64,000 nt of DNA, from positions 124,001 to 188,000 of the forward strand of contig CAYSQJ010000005.1 of assembly GCA_964433345.1 (NCBI GenBank), written 5' to 3'. Below the pieces are notes generated by a model, which saw only the letters and a list, made by a program, of their open reading frames with translations, searched no databases and had not been told where the DNA came from. Positions within the stretch are counted from its first letter, which is position 1; the number at the start of each line of letters is the position of its first letter. Made by a program: the position numbers and the translations under genes. This document shows, piece by piece, positions 1-8,059 of this stretch. Origin of the DNA: Ga0077527 sp964433345. GTDB lineage: Bacteria > Pseudomonadota > Gammaproteobacteria > Burkholderiales > SG8-41.

Positions 1-2
1 CC

Positions 3-1085
3 GGCAAGCTCAACCATCCGCATATCGTCGAAATTTATGACGCCGTCGCGGACGAGGACAACACCTACATCGTCATGGAGTACGTGCCCGGCGGCACGCT
101 GCAGCGATTCACCCGAGCCGACAACCTGCTGGCGCTGGGCGACGTGATTGAGGTGATCTACAAGTGCGCGAGGGCGCTTGATTTCGCCTCGCAGCTGGGC
201 GTGATCCACCGCGACATCAAGCCGGCCAACATCATGGTCAAGGACAACACCGACATCAAGGTCACCGATTTCGGTTCGGCGGCGCTGATGATGACCGAGC
301 GCACCGTGGTCGACGGCATCGGCACCCCGGCCTACATGTCGCCCGAGCAGCACCTGAACAAGCCGGCCAACCTGCAGACCGACATCTACGCGCTGGGCGT
401 GGTGATGTTCCAGATGCTGACCGGCCGCCTGCCCTTCACCGCCGACAACATCGCCGGCCTCGCGCACCAGGTCCTCAACGCCGATCCGCCGCTGCCGTCC
501 GAGTTCAGGCCCGAGGTGCCGACAGAACTCGATCTCGTGGTGCGCCGCGCGATGGCGCGAGAGCAGACCGTGCGTTACATGACCTGGGAGCAGTTCGCCA
601 ACGACCTCGCGGCGATTGCCGCAGGTGCGCCGCTGCCCAAGCACGGCGTACTCGACACCGAGAAATTCAACATCCTGCGCACGCTGTCATTCTTCAAGTC
701 CTTCGGCGACGTCGAGCTGTGGGAGGTGCTGCGCTTTTCGGAGTGGGCGGATTTCGCGAAGGACGAGGTCATCATCAACGAGGGCGAGCCCGGCGATTTT
801 TTCGGCATCATCGTTTCCGGCGAGGCGCGGGTGCTGCGCAAGCGCCGGCTGCTGCTGAGCCTGCTCAAGGCGGGGGAGTGCGTCGGCGAGATGGCCTACC
901 TTGGCGAGCCGGGGAGCCTGCGCTCGGCCGATGTGGTCGCAGCGACCGACCTGCGCATGATCAAGATCAGCGTGAAGGCGCTGGAACGCGCCTCCGAGCT
1001 GTGCCGGCTCAACTTTGATCGTACTTACCTGCGGATACTGGTTGGCCGCCTCGCGGCGGCCAACTCCAAGCTGGCCGGAATCTAG
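3..1085 (+). CDS. Serine/threonine protein kinase with C-terminal cyclic-nucleotide-binding domain (5' end outside window)
   Basis: The frame is open from the left window edge, so the ATP-binding lobe with the glycine loop and catalytic lysine is missing. What is visible starts in the N-lobe (NHPHIVEIYDAV). It continues through the hinge (YIVMEYVPGG), the catalytic loop HRDIKPAN, the Mg-binding DFG and an activation segment ending in SPEQ in place of the usual APE. After a linker, the last ~130 residues form a cyclic-nucleotide-binding beta-roll (NEGEPGDFFGIIVSGEARV, then a GE-MAYL segment). This is a Hanks-type kinase probably gated by a small ligand, and cytosolic as far as can be seen. Whether the cNMP domain still binds a nucleotide is unknown. 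The next gene is convergent. Confidence 0.9.
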   Translation, partial: GKLNHPHIVEIYDAVADEDNTYIVMEYVPGGTLQRFTRADNLLALGDVIEVIYKCARALDFASQLGVIHRDIKPANIMVKDNTDIKVTDFGSAALMMTERTVVDGIGTPAYMSPEQHLNKPANLQTDIYALGVVMFQMLTGRLPFTADNIAGLAHQVLNADPPLPSEFRPEVPTELDLVVRRAMAREQTVRYMTWEQFANDLAAIAAGAPLPKHGVLDTEKFNILRTLSFFKSFGDVELWEVLRFSEWADFAKDEVIINEGEPGDFFGIIVSGEARVLRKRRLLLSLLKAGECVGEMAYLGEPGSLRSADVVAATDLRMIKISVKALERASELCRLNFDRTYLRILVGRLAAANSKLAGI

Positions 1086-1093
1086 GACGGATT

Positions 1094-1576
1094 TCAGGGG
1101 ACCGCGTCGTCGCTCTTGATGTCCTCGAGCACGTTGTAGCCGCTGGCCTTGCCGTCGGGGCCGAAGCGCACGACGAAGACGCCGACCTCGGGCGGGATGG
1201 CGACCCGCCACTCCCACACGGTCTCGCCGCCAAGGTTGATGACTTCCCGCGGCTTGCCCAGCAGCATTTTCACGTCATCCGCAGTGGAGACGCCGGGCAC
1301 CACGCGGTGGAGCCGTTCCTGTGTCAGCAGCTGGGTGGTGCCGGCAACCTTGCGGTTGCTGTCGATGGCAAAGCGCCAGCTCTCGACGCCTTCGGGGCCG
1401 TAGACATAGTCCCAGAGTTCGCCGCCTTGAGCGCCCTTGAGGACTTCCGTCGGCTTGCCGAGCCTTTGCTGGACCTCGTCGGCCGAGGCGCCGACACGGA
1501 TTGCCGACGGCGCTGCACAGCCGGCGAGGGCGCCGATCAGCAGCAGCGTCGTGGACAATCGAATATGGAAGTTCAT
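1094..1576 (-). CDS. Lipoprotein with two BamE/SmpA-like repeats
   Basis: 160 residues beginning with a lipoprotein signal: hydrophobic stretch then lipobox LAGC with Cys20. The mature part contains two copies of the BamE-type element, GASADEVQQRLGKPTEV and GVSTADDVKMLLGKPREV. Each is followed by a W-x-Y/W-x-W beta segment. Known BamE is a small single-domain partner of the outer-membrane BAM complex. This protein is a duplicated relative and not the canonical subunit, so a role in outer-membrane or lipoprotein biology is inferred. Its 3' end converges on the kinase gene. Confidence 0.8.
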   Translation of the reverse strand: MNFHIRLSTTLLLIGALAGCAAPSAIRVGASADEVQQRLGKPTEVLKGAQGGELWDYVYGPEGVESWRFAIDSNRKVAGTTQLLTQERLHRVVPGVSTADDVKMLLGKPREVINLGGETVWEWRVAIPPEVGVFVVRFGPDGKASGYNVLEDIKSDDAVP

Positions 1577-1886
1577 GATGTCATCTCCGGTTGAGGTGCT
1601 TCAATGCAAGCCGACAGTCCTGTGCATCGCGAATCGCAAACAGGTCTGCCGGCCAATTATTCCCGAACCTGCTTCAGGTGGAACAATCCGGATAAGATCT
1701 GCGCAATTCAGCCACCTGCGTCGCACTAAGGTGACGCGTTTTTAATCAGGCTCTGGCAAATAGAGTCCCGCCGCGGTTTCAAGTTCCTTGATCGCACCGG
1801 CGGCTGCAGTGGCAGTGTTGCCGTTGACCACTGTAATCCACCGAGCCGGTCCTGTCAGTCGCGGGTTACGCGGTAGTCAGTCCCGG
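1577..1886. other. Intergenic stretch without a recognisable gene
   Basis: About 310 bases between the lipoprotein start and the end of the zinc-ribbon gene, both on the minus strand. No convincing coding frame was seen on either strand. A GCGTC/GACGC stem followed by five T (1718-1743) resembles a weak plus-strand terminator but has no plus-strand gene before it. The lipoprotein promoter should lie at the left end of this stretch. Confidence 0.5.
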
Positions 1887-2162
1887 TCAGTTCCGGGTCC
1901 GCCAGGCCCCCAGTCGGCCTGCCAGATATATAACGCAGCCGAGGAAAAAAACCATTCCGGCATCGCTGGACTTGCCAGCCCATGCCACTGCAGCGGTTAC
2001 CATCAACAAGCCGCCAATCAGCCGGACGAGTTTCCATTCCCTGCCCGTGGCTTCAGCCGCGACAGGGTTCGGGCCGTCCGCTATCGGGTGGCCGCAATGA
2101 GGGCATGCGCCTTTTATGTTGCTGATTTCTTTTGCGCACCCGGGGCATGCGTTCGAGGCCAT
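1887..2162 (-). CDS. Small zinc-ribbon membrane protein
   Basis: 91 residues. The N-terminus carries two CxxC knuckles (CPGCAKEI and CPHCGHPI) forming a zinc ribbon. Two hydrophobic segments follow at about residues 45-62 and 68-85, the second ending in a basic tail. This is the architecture of many uncharacterised zinc-ribbon-plus-membrane-helix proteins in bacteria. No function is assigned. It lies just downstream, on the same strand, of tRNA-Arg. The CxxC pairs make the reading frame credible in spite of the short length. Confidence 0.7.
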   Translation of the reverse strand: MASNACPGCAKEISNIKGACPHCGHPIADGPNPVAAEATGREWKLVRLIGGLLMVTAAVAWAGKSSDAGMVFFLGCVIYLAGRLGAWRTRN

Positions 2163-2193
2163 GTCAGCGCATCCTCTTCGTGTGCATGTTTTA

Positions 2194-2269
2194 TGGCGCC
2201 CCGGAGACGAATCGAACGTCCGACCTGCCCCTTAGGAGGGGGCTGCTCTATCCACTGAGCTACCGGGGC
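2194..2269 (-). tRNA. tRNA-Arg (anticodon CCU)
   Basis: Read on the minus strand, a full cloverleaf can be drawn. The acceptor stem is GCCCCGG/CCGGGGC, the D arm GCUC/GAGC, the anticodon stem GCCCC/GGGGC with loop CUCCUAA (anticodon CCU, reads AGG), and the T arm has loop UUCGAUU. The discriminator is G, followed by an encoded CCA, giving 76 nt in total. A TATAAT box on the minus strand at 2278-2283 sits 8 nt before the mature 5' end and is the likely -10 element. Confidence 0.97.
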
Positions 2270-2370
2270 GGACGCGCATTATACCGTCGTCGATTTCCGC
2301 TGCGGCACCGGCGTGTCACGGGTTCGTCATCTGCGTGACGGATGATGCCTGATGCAAATCCTGCCTGTGC

Positions 2371-2514
2371 ATGGAACGGGAATACACAAAGATGGACATG
2401 GATCGCAACGACTGGGACCTCGATTTCGAGGACGATGCCGACGAATCAGAGCTGGATGATGCCTTCGAGGCCGCTGCATCCCTTGACACCGATGCGCCGC
2501 TGAACAGGCGCTGA
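2371..2514 (+). CDS. Possible small acidic protein (47 aa)
   Basis: A short frame from ATG 2371 to TGA 2512. The product is strongly acidic, with about a third Asp/Glu, including WDLDFEDDADESELDDAFEA. Alternative starts are ATG 2392 and ATG 2398. No clear Shine-Dalgarno sequence is seen and no family is recognised. Acidic composition is unusual for a random frame in GC-rich DNA, which is the main support. It could equally be untranslated sequence between the tRNA and the next gene. Confidence 0.3.
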   Translation: MEREYTKMDMDRNDWDLDFEDDADESELDDAFEAAASLDTDAPLNRR

Positions 2515-2583
2515 GCAGTCGCAGCTGCACGGCGGGTCGCTGCCGCCGCCGTGGCATAATGCCCGCTGGATCGGGCATTCATT

Positions 2584-3591
2584 ATGGATTTCTGGCAGCA
2601 CTGCGGCTATCACCTGCTCGATCGGGCGCCCGGCGGGCGCCTGCTCGTCACTGACGATTATCTTCGTCTCTATTACGTGCGTCCCGAACTGGCGCCGGTG
2701 GCGGACTCCTGCGCGGCCGAACGGCGGCTGCACCACTCACTGCTGGAAGCGCCGCGCCGTCCAGTGGCCGATACCGAGATAGACGCTCTTGCCGATCCCG
2801 ATGCCCGCGAGAACTACCGCGTGATGCTGCGTTTCCGCGGCCAGCTGCTGGCGGCGCCAACGCTGGAAACCTTTTACAGCCGGCTGTTCCGCAGTGATGT
2901 CGCGGTGCCGCCGCCGTTCATCCACCACACCGTCGAGGTCATCCTGCGCGGCCTGCTCGAGGGGTGTGACAACGGCTTGCTGGCGCGCGCCGCCGAGGTT
3001 TTTTTCCGTCAGCAGCGGGTCAGCGTCAACGATGGCGCGGTGATGCTCGCCGACGCCGAGACCGTGAACCTGCATGCCGAAAGCGGCGGCCTCGGCAACC
3101 TCGGGCGCATGCTGCGCGAAGTCAATGCGCCGCTGAGGTCGCTGGAACTCGACGTGCTCGATGACGGCAACCACATGGACTATTTCAATCGCGACGAACG
3201 CCGCGATACCGCCCTGCAGATCAATCCCGGGCTGCCCGGTTCGCTGGCGCTGTGCGGCATGCTGGAGCGCTGGGTCGGGCATTTCCACGGCACCGCAGTC
3301 AAGGTGACGCCGGTGCGGGAGATACCCGATGAGGACTGGCTCTGGCATGTCGGCCTGGATGTGGAGGCGACGGCGATGCTCAATGAAATCTACGCCGGCG
3401 GCGAGGTGGACGAGGAACGCATGCGCCGCATCGTCGGCCTGTTTCGCATGGATTTCACGGATGCGGGAGCGCTGCAGCCGGAAATGCGCGGGGCGCCGGT
3501 ATTCCTCGGCATGGCAATGACGCCGGAAGGCGGCATGCGGCTCAAACCGCAGAACCTGCTGCTGAACCTGCCGCTGGCGAGACGGACATGA
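2584..3591 (+). CDS. Conserved hypothetical protein (resembles the DUF6352 family)
   Basis: 335 residues, no signal peptide or membrane helix, mixed alpha/beta composition with many charged residues. The opening MDFWQHCGYHLLDR and the following VTDDYLRLYYVRPEL resemble an uncharacterised beta- and gammaproteobacterial family that I recall as DUF6352. That recollection could not be checked. The stop overlaps the start of the SirB1-like gene by 4 bases (ATGA), so the two are probably translationally coupled. A perfect hairpin (AATGCCCG/CGGGCATT, 2558-2579) sits directly before the ATG and there is no obvious Shine-Dalgarno sequence. Confidence 0.75.
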   Translation: MDFWQHCGYHLLDRAPGGRLLVTDDYLRLYYVRPELAPVADSCAAERRLHHSLLEAPRRPVADTEIDALADPDARENYRVMLRFRGQLLAAPTLETFYSRLFRSDVAVPPPFIHHTVEVILRGLLEGCDNGLLARAAEVFFRQQRVSVNDGAVMLADAETVNLHAESGGLGNLGRMLREVNAPLRSLELDVLDDGNHMDYFNRDERRDTALQINPGLPGSLALCGMLERWVGHFHGTAVKVTPVREIPDEDWLWHVGLDVEATAMLNEIYAGGEVDEERMRRIVGLFRMDFTDAGALQPEMRGAPVFLGMAMTPEGGMRLKPQNLLLNLPLARRT

Positions 3592-4460
3592 GCGGCGTGA
3601 CGGCGGGTGATTCGCCCGAGGCGCGCGCGGCGGCGGAGTGGCGGCGCATCGCGGGCATGCGCGACGAGGATGTGTCGCTGGCGGAAGGCGCGCTGTGGAT
3701 TGCAGCGGCGGAGTATCCCGGCCTCGACGTTGACGATTACCTCAGGCGGTTGCACGAGATGGCGACGACGCTGCGCAGTCGCCTGCGCGCCGACATTGCG
3801 ACGGCCGAGAAGCTGCTGGCGCTGAACCATTATCTGTTCAGCGAACTGGGTTTCGCCGGCAATGTCGATGACTATTACGATCCGCGCAACAGTTTTCTCA
3901 ATGAGGTGCTGGAGCGCCGTCTGGGCATTCCAATCTCGCTGGGCGTGGTTTACATGGAAGTCGGGCGGCGCATAGGCCTCGGCCTGCACGGCGTGTCCTT
4001 CCCCGGACATTTCCTGGTCAAGTGCGCGCTGCGCGACGGCATGGTGATTCTCGATCCCTACAGCCGGGGCCTTTCACTGGGGGTCGATGAATTGCGGCAG
4101 CGGTTGCAGGACGCGGGGGGTGACGCCGATGTCGACGAGGCGACCCTCGGGCATCTGCTCGGTGCTGCTCCGAACAAGGAGGTGCTGGCGCGCATGCTGC
4201 GCAATCTGAAGGCGGTGTATTCGCGCCAGGAAGACTGGCTGCGCGCGCTGTCCTCGAGCGAACGGCTGATTGCGCTGGACCCCGATGATGCCGGCGAGGA
4301 ATACCGCGATCGCGGCAGCATCTACCTCAGGCTCGAATGCTTCCGCGCCGCGCTGGGGGATTTCGGCACTTACCTGATGCAGCGTCCGGGTGCGGCCGAT
4401 GCCGATGCGGTGCGCGCGCAGGCCAGCGATCTTGCCGCCGTGGTGGCCAGGCTGAATTGA
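3588..4460 (+). CDS. SirB1-like transglutaminase-fold protein with TPR tail
   Basis: 290 residues. Residues ~45-200 match the SirB1/transglutaminase-like fold 2: NHYLFSELGFAGNVDDYYDP, then RRLGIPISLGVVYMEVGRRIGL and the F-P-G-H-F motif with a catalytic-type His. Residues ~205-285 form tetratricopeptide-like helices (RNLKAVYSRQEDW, RLIALDPDDAGEEYRDRGSIY). The family is widespread in proteobacteria but its substrate is not known to me. The start overlaps the preceding stop, and its own stop overlaps the next start (TTGA), which makes a tight three-gene unit. Confidence 0.85.
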   Translation: MSGVTAGDSPEARAAAEWRRIAGMRDEDVSLAEGALWIAAAEYPGLDVDDYLRRLHEMATTLRSRLRADIATAEKLLALNHYLFSELGFAGNVDDYYDPRNSFLNEVLERRLGIPISLGVVYMEVGRRIGLGLHGVSFPGHFLVKCALRDGMVILDPYSRGLSLGVDELRQRLQDAGGDADVDEATLGHLLGAAPNKEVLARMLRNLKAVYSRQEDWLRALSSSERLIALDPDDAGEEYRDRGSIYLRLECFRAALGDFGTYLMQRPGAADADAVRAQASDLAAVVARLN

Positions 4461-5254
4461 GCGGGGACGCGGAGCAGACGTACTGCGTCGTGCGGCGTGC
4501 GGCACGGCACCGCGGCCGTGCGCCGCTGCTGTTTGTGCATGGCGCTTTCTGCGGTGCCTGGTGCTGGGAAGAACACTTCCTGCCGTATTTCGCCGGACGC
4601 GGCTATGACGCCTGGGCTGTTGATCTGCGCGGACACGGACTCCATGGCGAAGAAGCCGGCATGGCTTCGCTCGAGGACTATGTCGCCGATGTGCTGGCTG
4701 CGGTGCGGACCATAGGCACGCCGCCGGTGCTGCTGGGACACTCCATGGGGGCCATAGTCGTGCAGCGTGCCTGGCAGCGTGCGCAGGCGCGTGCACTGGC
4801 GCTGATGGCGCCGGTGCCGCTGCAGGGCATGCTCGGCAGCGGCATGATGCTGGCACTGAATTCTCCTGAAATATTTATTGAAATCAATAATTTGCAGAGT
4901 TTTTCCGGGCTGTATCCGGCATCCGCGCAACTGCAGCAGGCGATTTTTTCGCCGGACCTGCCGGCAAGGGATGCACAGCGCCACCTGCTGCGCATGCGCC
5001 AGGAATCGCAGCGCGCGCTGTTTGACCTGAACTGGCCTCAGCAGCCCTGGATCGCGCGGGCGGACATTCCGCTACGGGTGTTTGCAGCGGAACGCGACCG
5101 GCTGTTTCCTCCGCAGACACTGGCGGAGACCGCGCAATGGCACGGCGGCGAACTGGAAATCCTGCACGGTGTGGCCCATGCCCTGATGCTGGATACCGGA
5201 TGGCAGCAGGCGGCCTCGCGCATCGCCGACTGGCTTGACGGACTGGCCTTGTGA
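4457..5254 (+). CDS. Alpha/beta hydrolase
   Basis: 265 residues from a TTG start that overlaps the preceding TGA (TTGA, 4457-4460). The frame is open further upstream, but that part lies inside the SirB1-like gene and looks non-coding. Hydrolase landmarks are the oxyanion strand FVHGAFCGAWCW, the nucleophile elbow GHSMGA, an acid in FAAERDRLF and the His in HGVAHALM. It is probably a cytosolic esterase- or lactonase-type enzyme of unknown substrate. The gene contains an unusually AT-rich patch around 4865-4895 with a match to the IHF consensus at 4882-4894. Confidence 0.85.
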   Translation: MSGDAEQTYCVVRRAARHRGRAPLLFVHGAFCGAWCWEEHFLPYFAGRGYDAWAVDLRGHGLHGEEAGMASLEDYVADVLAAVRTIGTPPVLLGHSMGAIVVQRAWQRAQARALALMAPVPLQGMLGSGMMLALNSPEIFIEINNLQSFSGLYPASAQLQQAIFSPDLPARDAQRHLLRMRQESQRALFDLNWPQQPWIARADIPLRVFAAERDRLFPPQTLAETAQWHGGELEILHGVAHALMLDTGWQQAASRIADWLDGLAL

Positions 5255-5341
5255 CGGTCCGCGTGGACGCTGGGGCAGGGCTTGGTTATGCTTCGGCAAC
5301 CGTTGTGCGCTGCGTTGTGTACTGAATCGCGAGGAGCATCC

Positions 5342-5773
5342 ATGGACGCGTACCTGCTGTGGGCGGTGACCGGCATTGCGCTGATCATCATCGAAATGCT
5401 GACCGGCACTTTCTACCTGCTGGTGCTCGGGCTGGCCGCGCTGTCGGCCGCGGCGGCTGCCTGGTTCGGCGGATCGTTCTGGGTGCAGGCGGTGCTGATC
5501 GCAGCGGTTTCGGTGGCCGGCGTGCTGCTGGTCAAGCGTTACCGCGGTGGCAGCCGTGCGGCAAAGGCGATGCAGGGTCCGGGTCTGGACATCGGTCAGG
5601 CGGTGACACTGGACGCGTGGATCAGTGAGGCCGACGGCCTTGCCCGCGTCAATTACCGCAACGCGCAGTGGGAGGCGCAGGTCACCGGCGAGCGCACGCC
5701 GGAAGGCAAGGTGTTCTACATCCACGCGGTCGAGGGCAACACGCTGCGCGTGTCATCCACGCGGCCGCAGTGA
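5342..5773 (+). CDS. NfeD-family membrane protein
   Basis: 143 residues. ATG 5342 is preceded by GAGGAG at 5331-5336. Two or three hydrophobic helices (to about residue 65) are followed by a C-terminal OB-fold-like domain (GLDIGQAVTLDAW...ARVNYRNAQWEAQ). That is the short NfeD form without the protease domain. Short NfeD proteins are typically encoded next to, and act with, SPFH/stomatin proteins in membrane microdomains. The next gene is exactly such a partner, about 40 bases downstream. Confidence 0.9.
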   Translation: MDAYLLWAVTGIALIIIEMLTGTFYLLVLGLAALSAAAAAWFGGSFWVQAVLIAAVSVAGVLLVKRYRGGSRAAKAMQGPGLDIGQAVTLDAWISEADGLARVNYRNAQWEAQVTGERTPEGKVFYIHAVEGNTLRVSSTRPQ

Positions 5774-5815
5774 TCTCGGGTTTCGACAACAGACCATCGT
5801 GACGGGGAGCAGGGC

Positions 5816-6829
5816 ATGTTTCCAAAACTGATCATCGTAGTTTTTCTGACCGGCCTGCTGATCGCCTTTGACCAGCGTTCGTTTGCGGTGCCGTTTTTCG
5901 TGGTCGCGCTCGGCGTCGTGGTGGCCATCGAATCGATACGCCAGGTGCCGCAGCAGATGGCCTGGGTGATCGAACGCCTGGGCAAGTTCCACAGCGTGCT
6001 GGAGCCCGGGCTCAACGTGATCGTGCCCTTCCTCGACAAGGTGGCCTACCGCCATTCACTGAAGGAAACGCCGCTCGATGTGCCGGAGCAGGTCTGCATC
6101 ACCCGCGACAACACCCAGCTCGGCGTCGACGGCATCATCTATTACCAGGTGACCGATCCCAAGCTCGCATCCTACGGTTCATCGGACTACATCTCCGCGG
6201 TGACCCAGCTGGCGCAGACCACGCTGCGTTCGGAAATCGGCAAGATGGAATTGGACAAGACTTTCGAGAGCCGCGACGAGATCAACCGTCAGGTGGTGTC
6301 GGTGCTCGACGAGGCGGGGCGGACCTGGGGTGTCAAGGTGCTGCGTTACGAGATCAAGAACCTGACGCCGCCGGATTCGATCCTGCGCGCGATGCAGGCG
6401 CAGATCACTGCCGAGCGCGAGAAACGCGCGCTGATCGCCAAGTCGGAGGGCCAGCGCCAGGAGGAGATCAACCTCGCCGACGGCGAGAAGCAGGCGGCGG
6501 TGCTGAAATCCGAGGGTGACAAGACCGCGGCAATCAACCGTGCGCAGGGCGAGGCGGCGCGCATCCAGCTGATCGCCGAGGCTACCGCGGGCGCGATCAA
6601 CACCGTGGCCCAGGCCCTTAACGGCCCCGGCGGCAGCCAGGCGGCTAACCTCGAAGTGGCTAAACTCTACGTCAATGCCTTCGCGCACCTTGCGCGCACC
6701 AACAACACGCTGATCGTGCCGGCCAATGTCGCCGACGTGGCGACGCTGGTGAGTTCGGCGATGGCGGTGATGGACAACGTCAAGAAGGCGACGCCGGGCG
6801 GCGCGCCGGCGGCCGGCACTACGTCCTGA
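5816..6829 (+). CDS. SPFH/stomatin-like membrane protein (QmcA/paraslipin type)
   Basis: 337 residues. One N-terminal membrane segment (residues ~3-40, IIVVFLTGLLIAF and PFFVVALGVVVAI) is followed by the SPFH domain (WVIERLGKFHSVLEPGLNVIVPF). The stomatin core (DGIIYYQVTDPKLASYG, ALIAKSEGQRQEEIN) comes next, then an Ala/Glu-rich coiled coil. This family forms oligomeric rings around membrane proteases and organises lipid microdomains. Pairing with the upstream NfeD gene supports the call. The start is supported by GGGGAGCAGGGC just upstream. Confidence 0.92.
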   Translation: MFPKLIIVVFLTGLLIAFDQRSFAVPFFVVALGVVVAIESIRQVPQQMAWVIERLGKFHSVLEPGLNVIVPFLDKVAYRHSLKETPLDVPEQVCITRDNTQLGVDGIIYYQVTDPKLASYGSSDYISAVTQLAQTTLRSEIGKMELDKTFESRDEINRQVVSVLDEAGRTWGVKVLRYEIKNLTPPDSILRAMQAQITAEREKRALIAKSEGQRQEEINLADGEKQAAVLKSEGDKTAAINRAQGEAARIQLIAEATAGAINTVAQALNGPGGSQAANLEVAKLYVNAFAHLARTNNTLIVPANVADVATLVSSAMAVMDNVKKATPGGAPAAGTTS

Positions 6830-6866
6830 CCGGCAACAGCGGGTCGCCGGTCAGGGGTATGCGCGA

Positions 6867-7757
6867 TCAGGGCAGCGTGCTGCCCGCGGTCGTTACTGAC
6901 ATTGCAGTAACGCCGGCAGGTCCGGGCCTGGACAGTTCCCATTCGCGGCGGGCCGCCTCTTCCTCGGCGGGCGTCGGCAGTCCACTGCTCCAGTTGGATA
7001 TCTCTTCACCAGTGAACGGGGCGCCGGGCAGCGAGGAGCTGTCCAGCTTTTCCCTGGGCGGATTGCCGTCGTAGATCAGGTTGCGGCGGCGCTGCAGGTA
7101 GGCGTCGCGCACGAATTCGTACTCGTCGAGTGCCGCCACCGCCAGTATGCGGCTGGCACTGAGCAGTTCGGCGCGGCGGTTGATGATGCGCAGGGCCTGC
7201 ACGATGTTGCGGTCGTGCGAGGGATCGATGTAGGTCACCGGATCCGCCTTGTAGTCGCCGACGCGGCCCACGGTGTCGCGCAGGTTGCTGGAGCCGAGGA
7301 GGGGCAGCACGATATAGGGGCCGTCGCCAATGCCCCACCAGCCCAGTGTCTGGCCGAAATCCTCGTCGTGTTTTTCCAGGCCCGCGGGCGTTGCCACGTC
7401 GAAAATGCCGAGCAGTCCGGCCGTGGTGTTGAGCAGCACGCGGCCGAAGTCCGACAGCGCGGAGCTGAACTTGCCCTGCAGCAGGTTGTTCAGCGCGACG
7501 ATGACGTCGTTGAGATTGGAGAATACGTTGCTGACGCCGGTGCGCACGAGGCCCGGCACCACGCCCTGGTAAATCTCGGCGGCGGGCTTGACCAGCATGG
7601 TGTCGACGCCGTCATTGAAGGTGTAGATCGCCCGGTTCACCGGCTCCATCGGATCGCGCGGGTCACCGCTGCCGGTGGTGGCGCAACCGCCCAGCACACC
7701 GAGGCCAAGCACTGCGCAGATGAGGGCTGACCGCAAGCGGCGCGCAAGAAGTTGCAT
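6867..7757 (-). CDS. mlaA: MlaA (VacJ) outer-membrane lipoprotein
   Basis: 296 residues with a lipobox LGGC at Cys25. The MlaA hallmark DPMEPVNRAIYTFND is followed by the N-x-L-x-x-F-S and FGRVLLNTTAGLLGIFDVA segments and GPYIVLPLLGSSNLRD. MlaA removes misplaced phospholipids from the outer leaflet of the outer membrane and passes them to the Mla system. Here it stands alone with no other mla genes nearby. The C-terminal ~60 residues are a variable, probably disordered tail. A TATAAT box on the minus strand at 7811-7816 could be its -10 element. Confidence 0.93.
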   Translation of the reverse strand: MQLLARRLRSALICAVLGLGVLGGCATTGSGDPRDPMEPVNRAIYTFNDGVDTMLVKPAAEIYQGVVPGLVRTGVSNVFSNLNDVIVALNNLLQGKFSSALSDFGRVLLNTTAGLLGIFDVATPAGLEKHDEDFGQTLGWWGIGDGPYIVLPLLGSSNLRDTVGRVGDYKADPVTYIDPSHDRNIVQALRIINRRAELLSASRILAVAALDEYEFVRDAYLQRRRNLIYDGNPPREKLDSSSLPGAPFTGEEISNWSSGLPTPAEEEAARREWELSRPGPAGVTAMSVTTAGSTLP

Positions 7758-8059
7758 GTTTCCTGATCCTTGACTGATTTTTTGTGCCGCAACAAATAGG
7801 CATTTAAGCGATTATAACCAAGCTGTTGCGGCAGATGCATGCGACGCCGCGACTGTTGCAAAAAAACACAGGGCAGGCGACCGAATTCGCCGATTCCGGG
7901 AGGTTCGCGCGGGTTTTATGCGCCGGGATGGAGCGGGATGGGCCGGGATGGGCCGAGAATGGGGCACCGACCCCTTTGTTATACTCGTTCGCCTGAATTT
8001 CCATCGCAGTTCTCTGGGACTGTTCCGGACAAATCCCACTCATCCGCAGGAGCCGAATC
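7758..8059. other. Divergent intergenic region with a short 10-bp tandem repeat
   Basis: About 300 bases between mlaA (minus) and gabD (plus), with no gene seen. It holds the likely mlaA -10 (7811-7816, minus strand), a TATACT at 7980-7985 that could serve gabD, and a tandem array of the decamer CGGGATGGGC (three copies 7924-7953, a decayed fourth to 7963). Confidence 0.5.

Noticed and set aside
7924..7963. CRISPR-like repeat
   Set aside because: The repeats are 10 bp and directly adjacent, with no spacers and no cas genes anywhere in the window.
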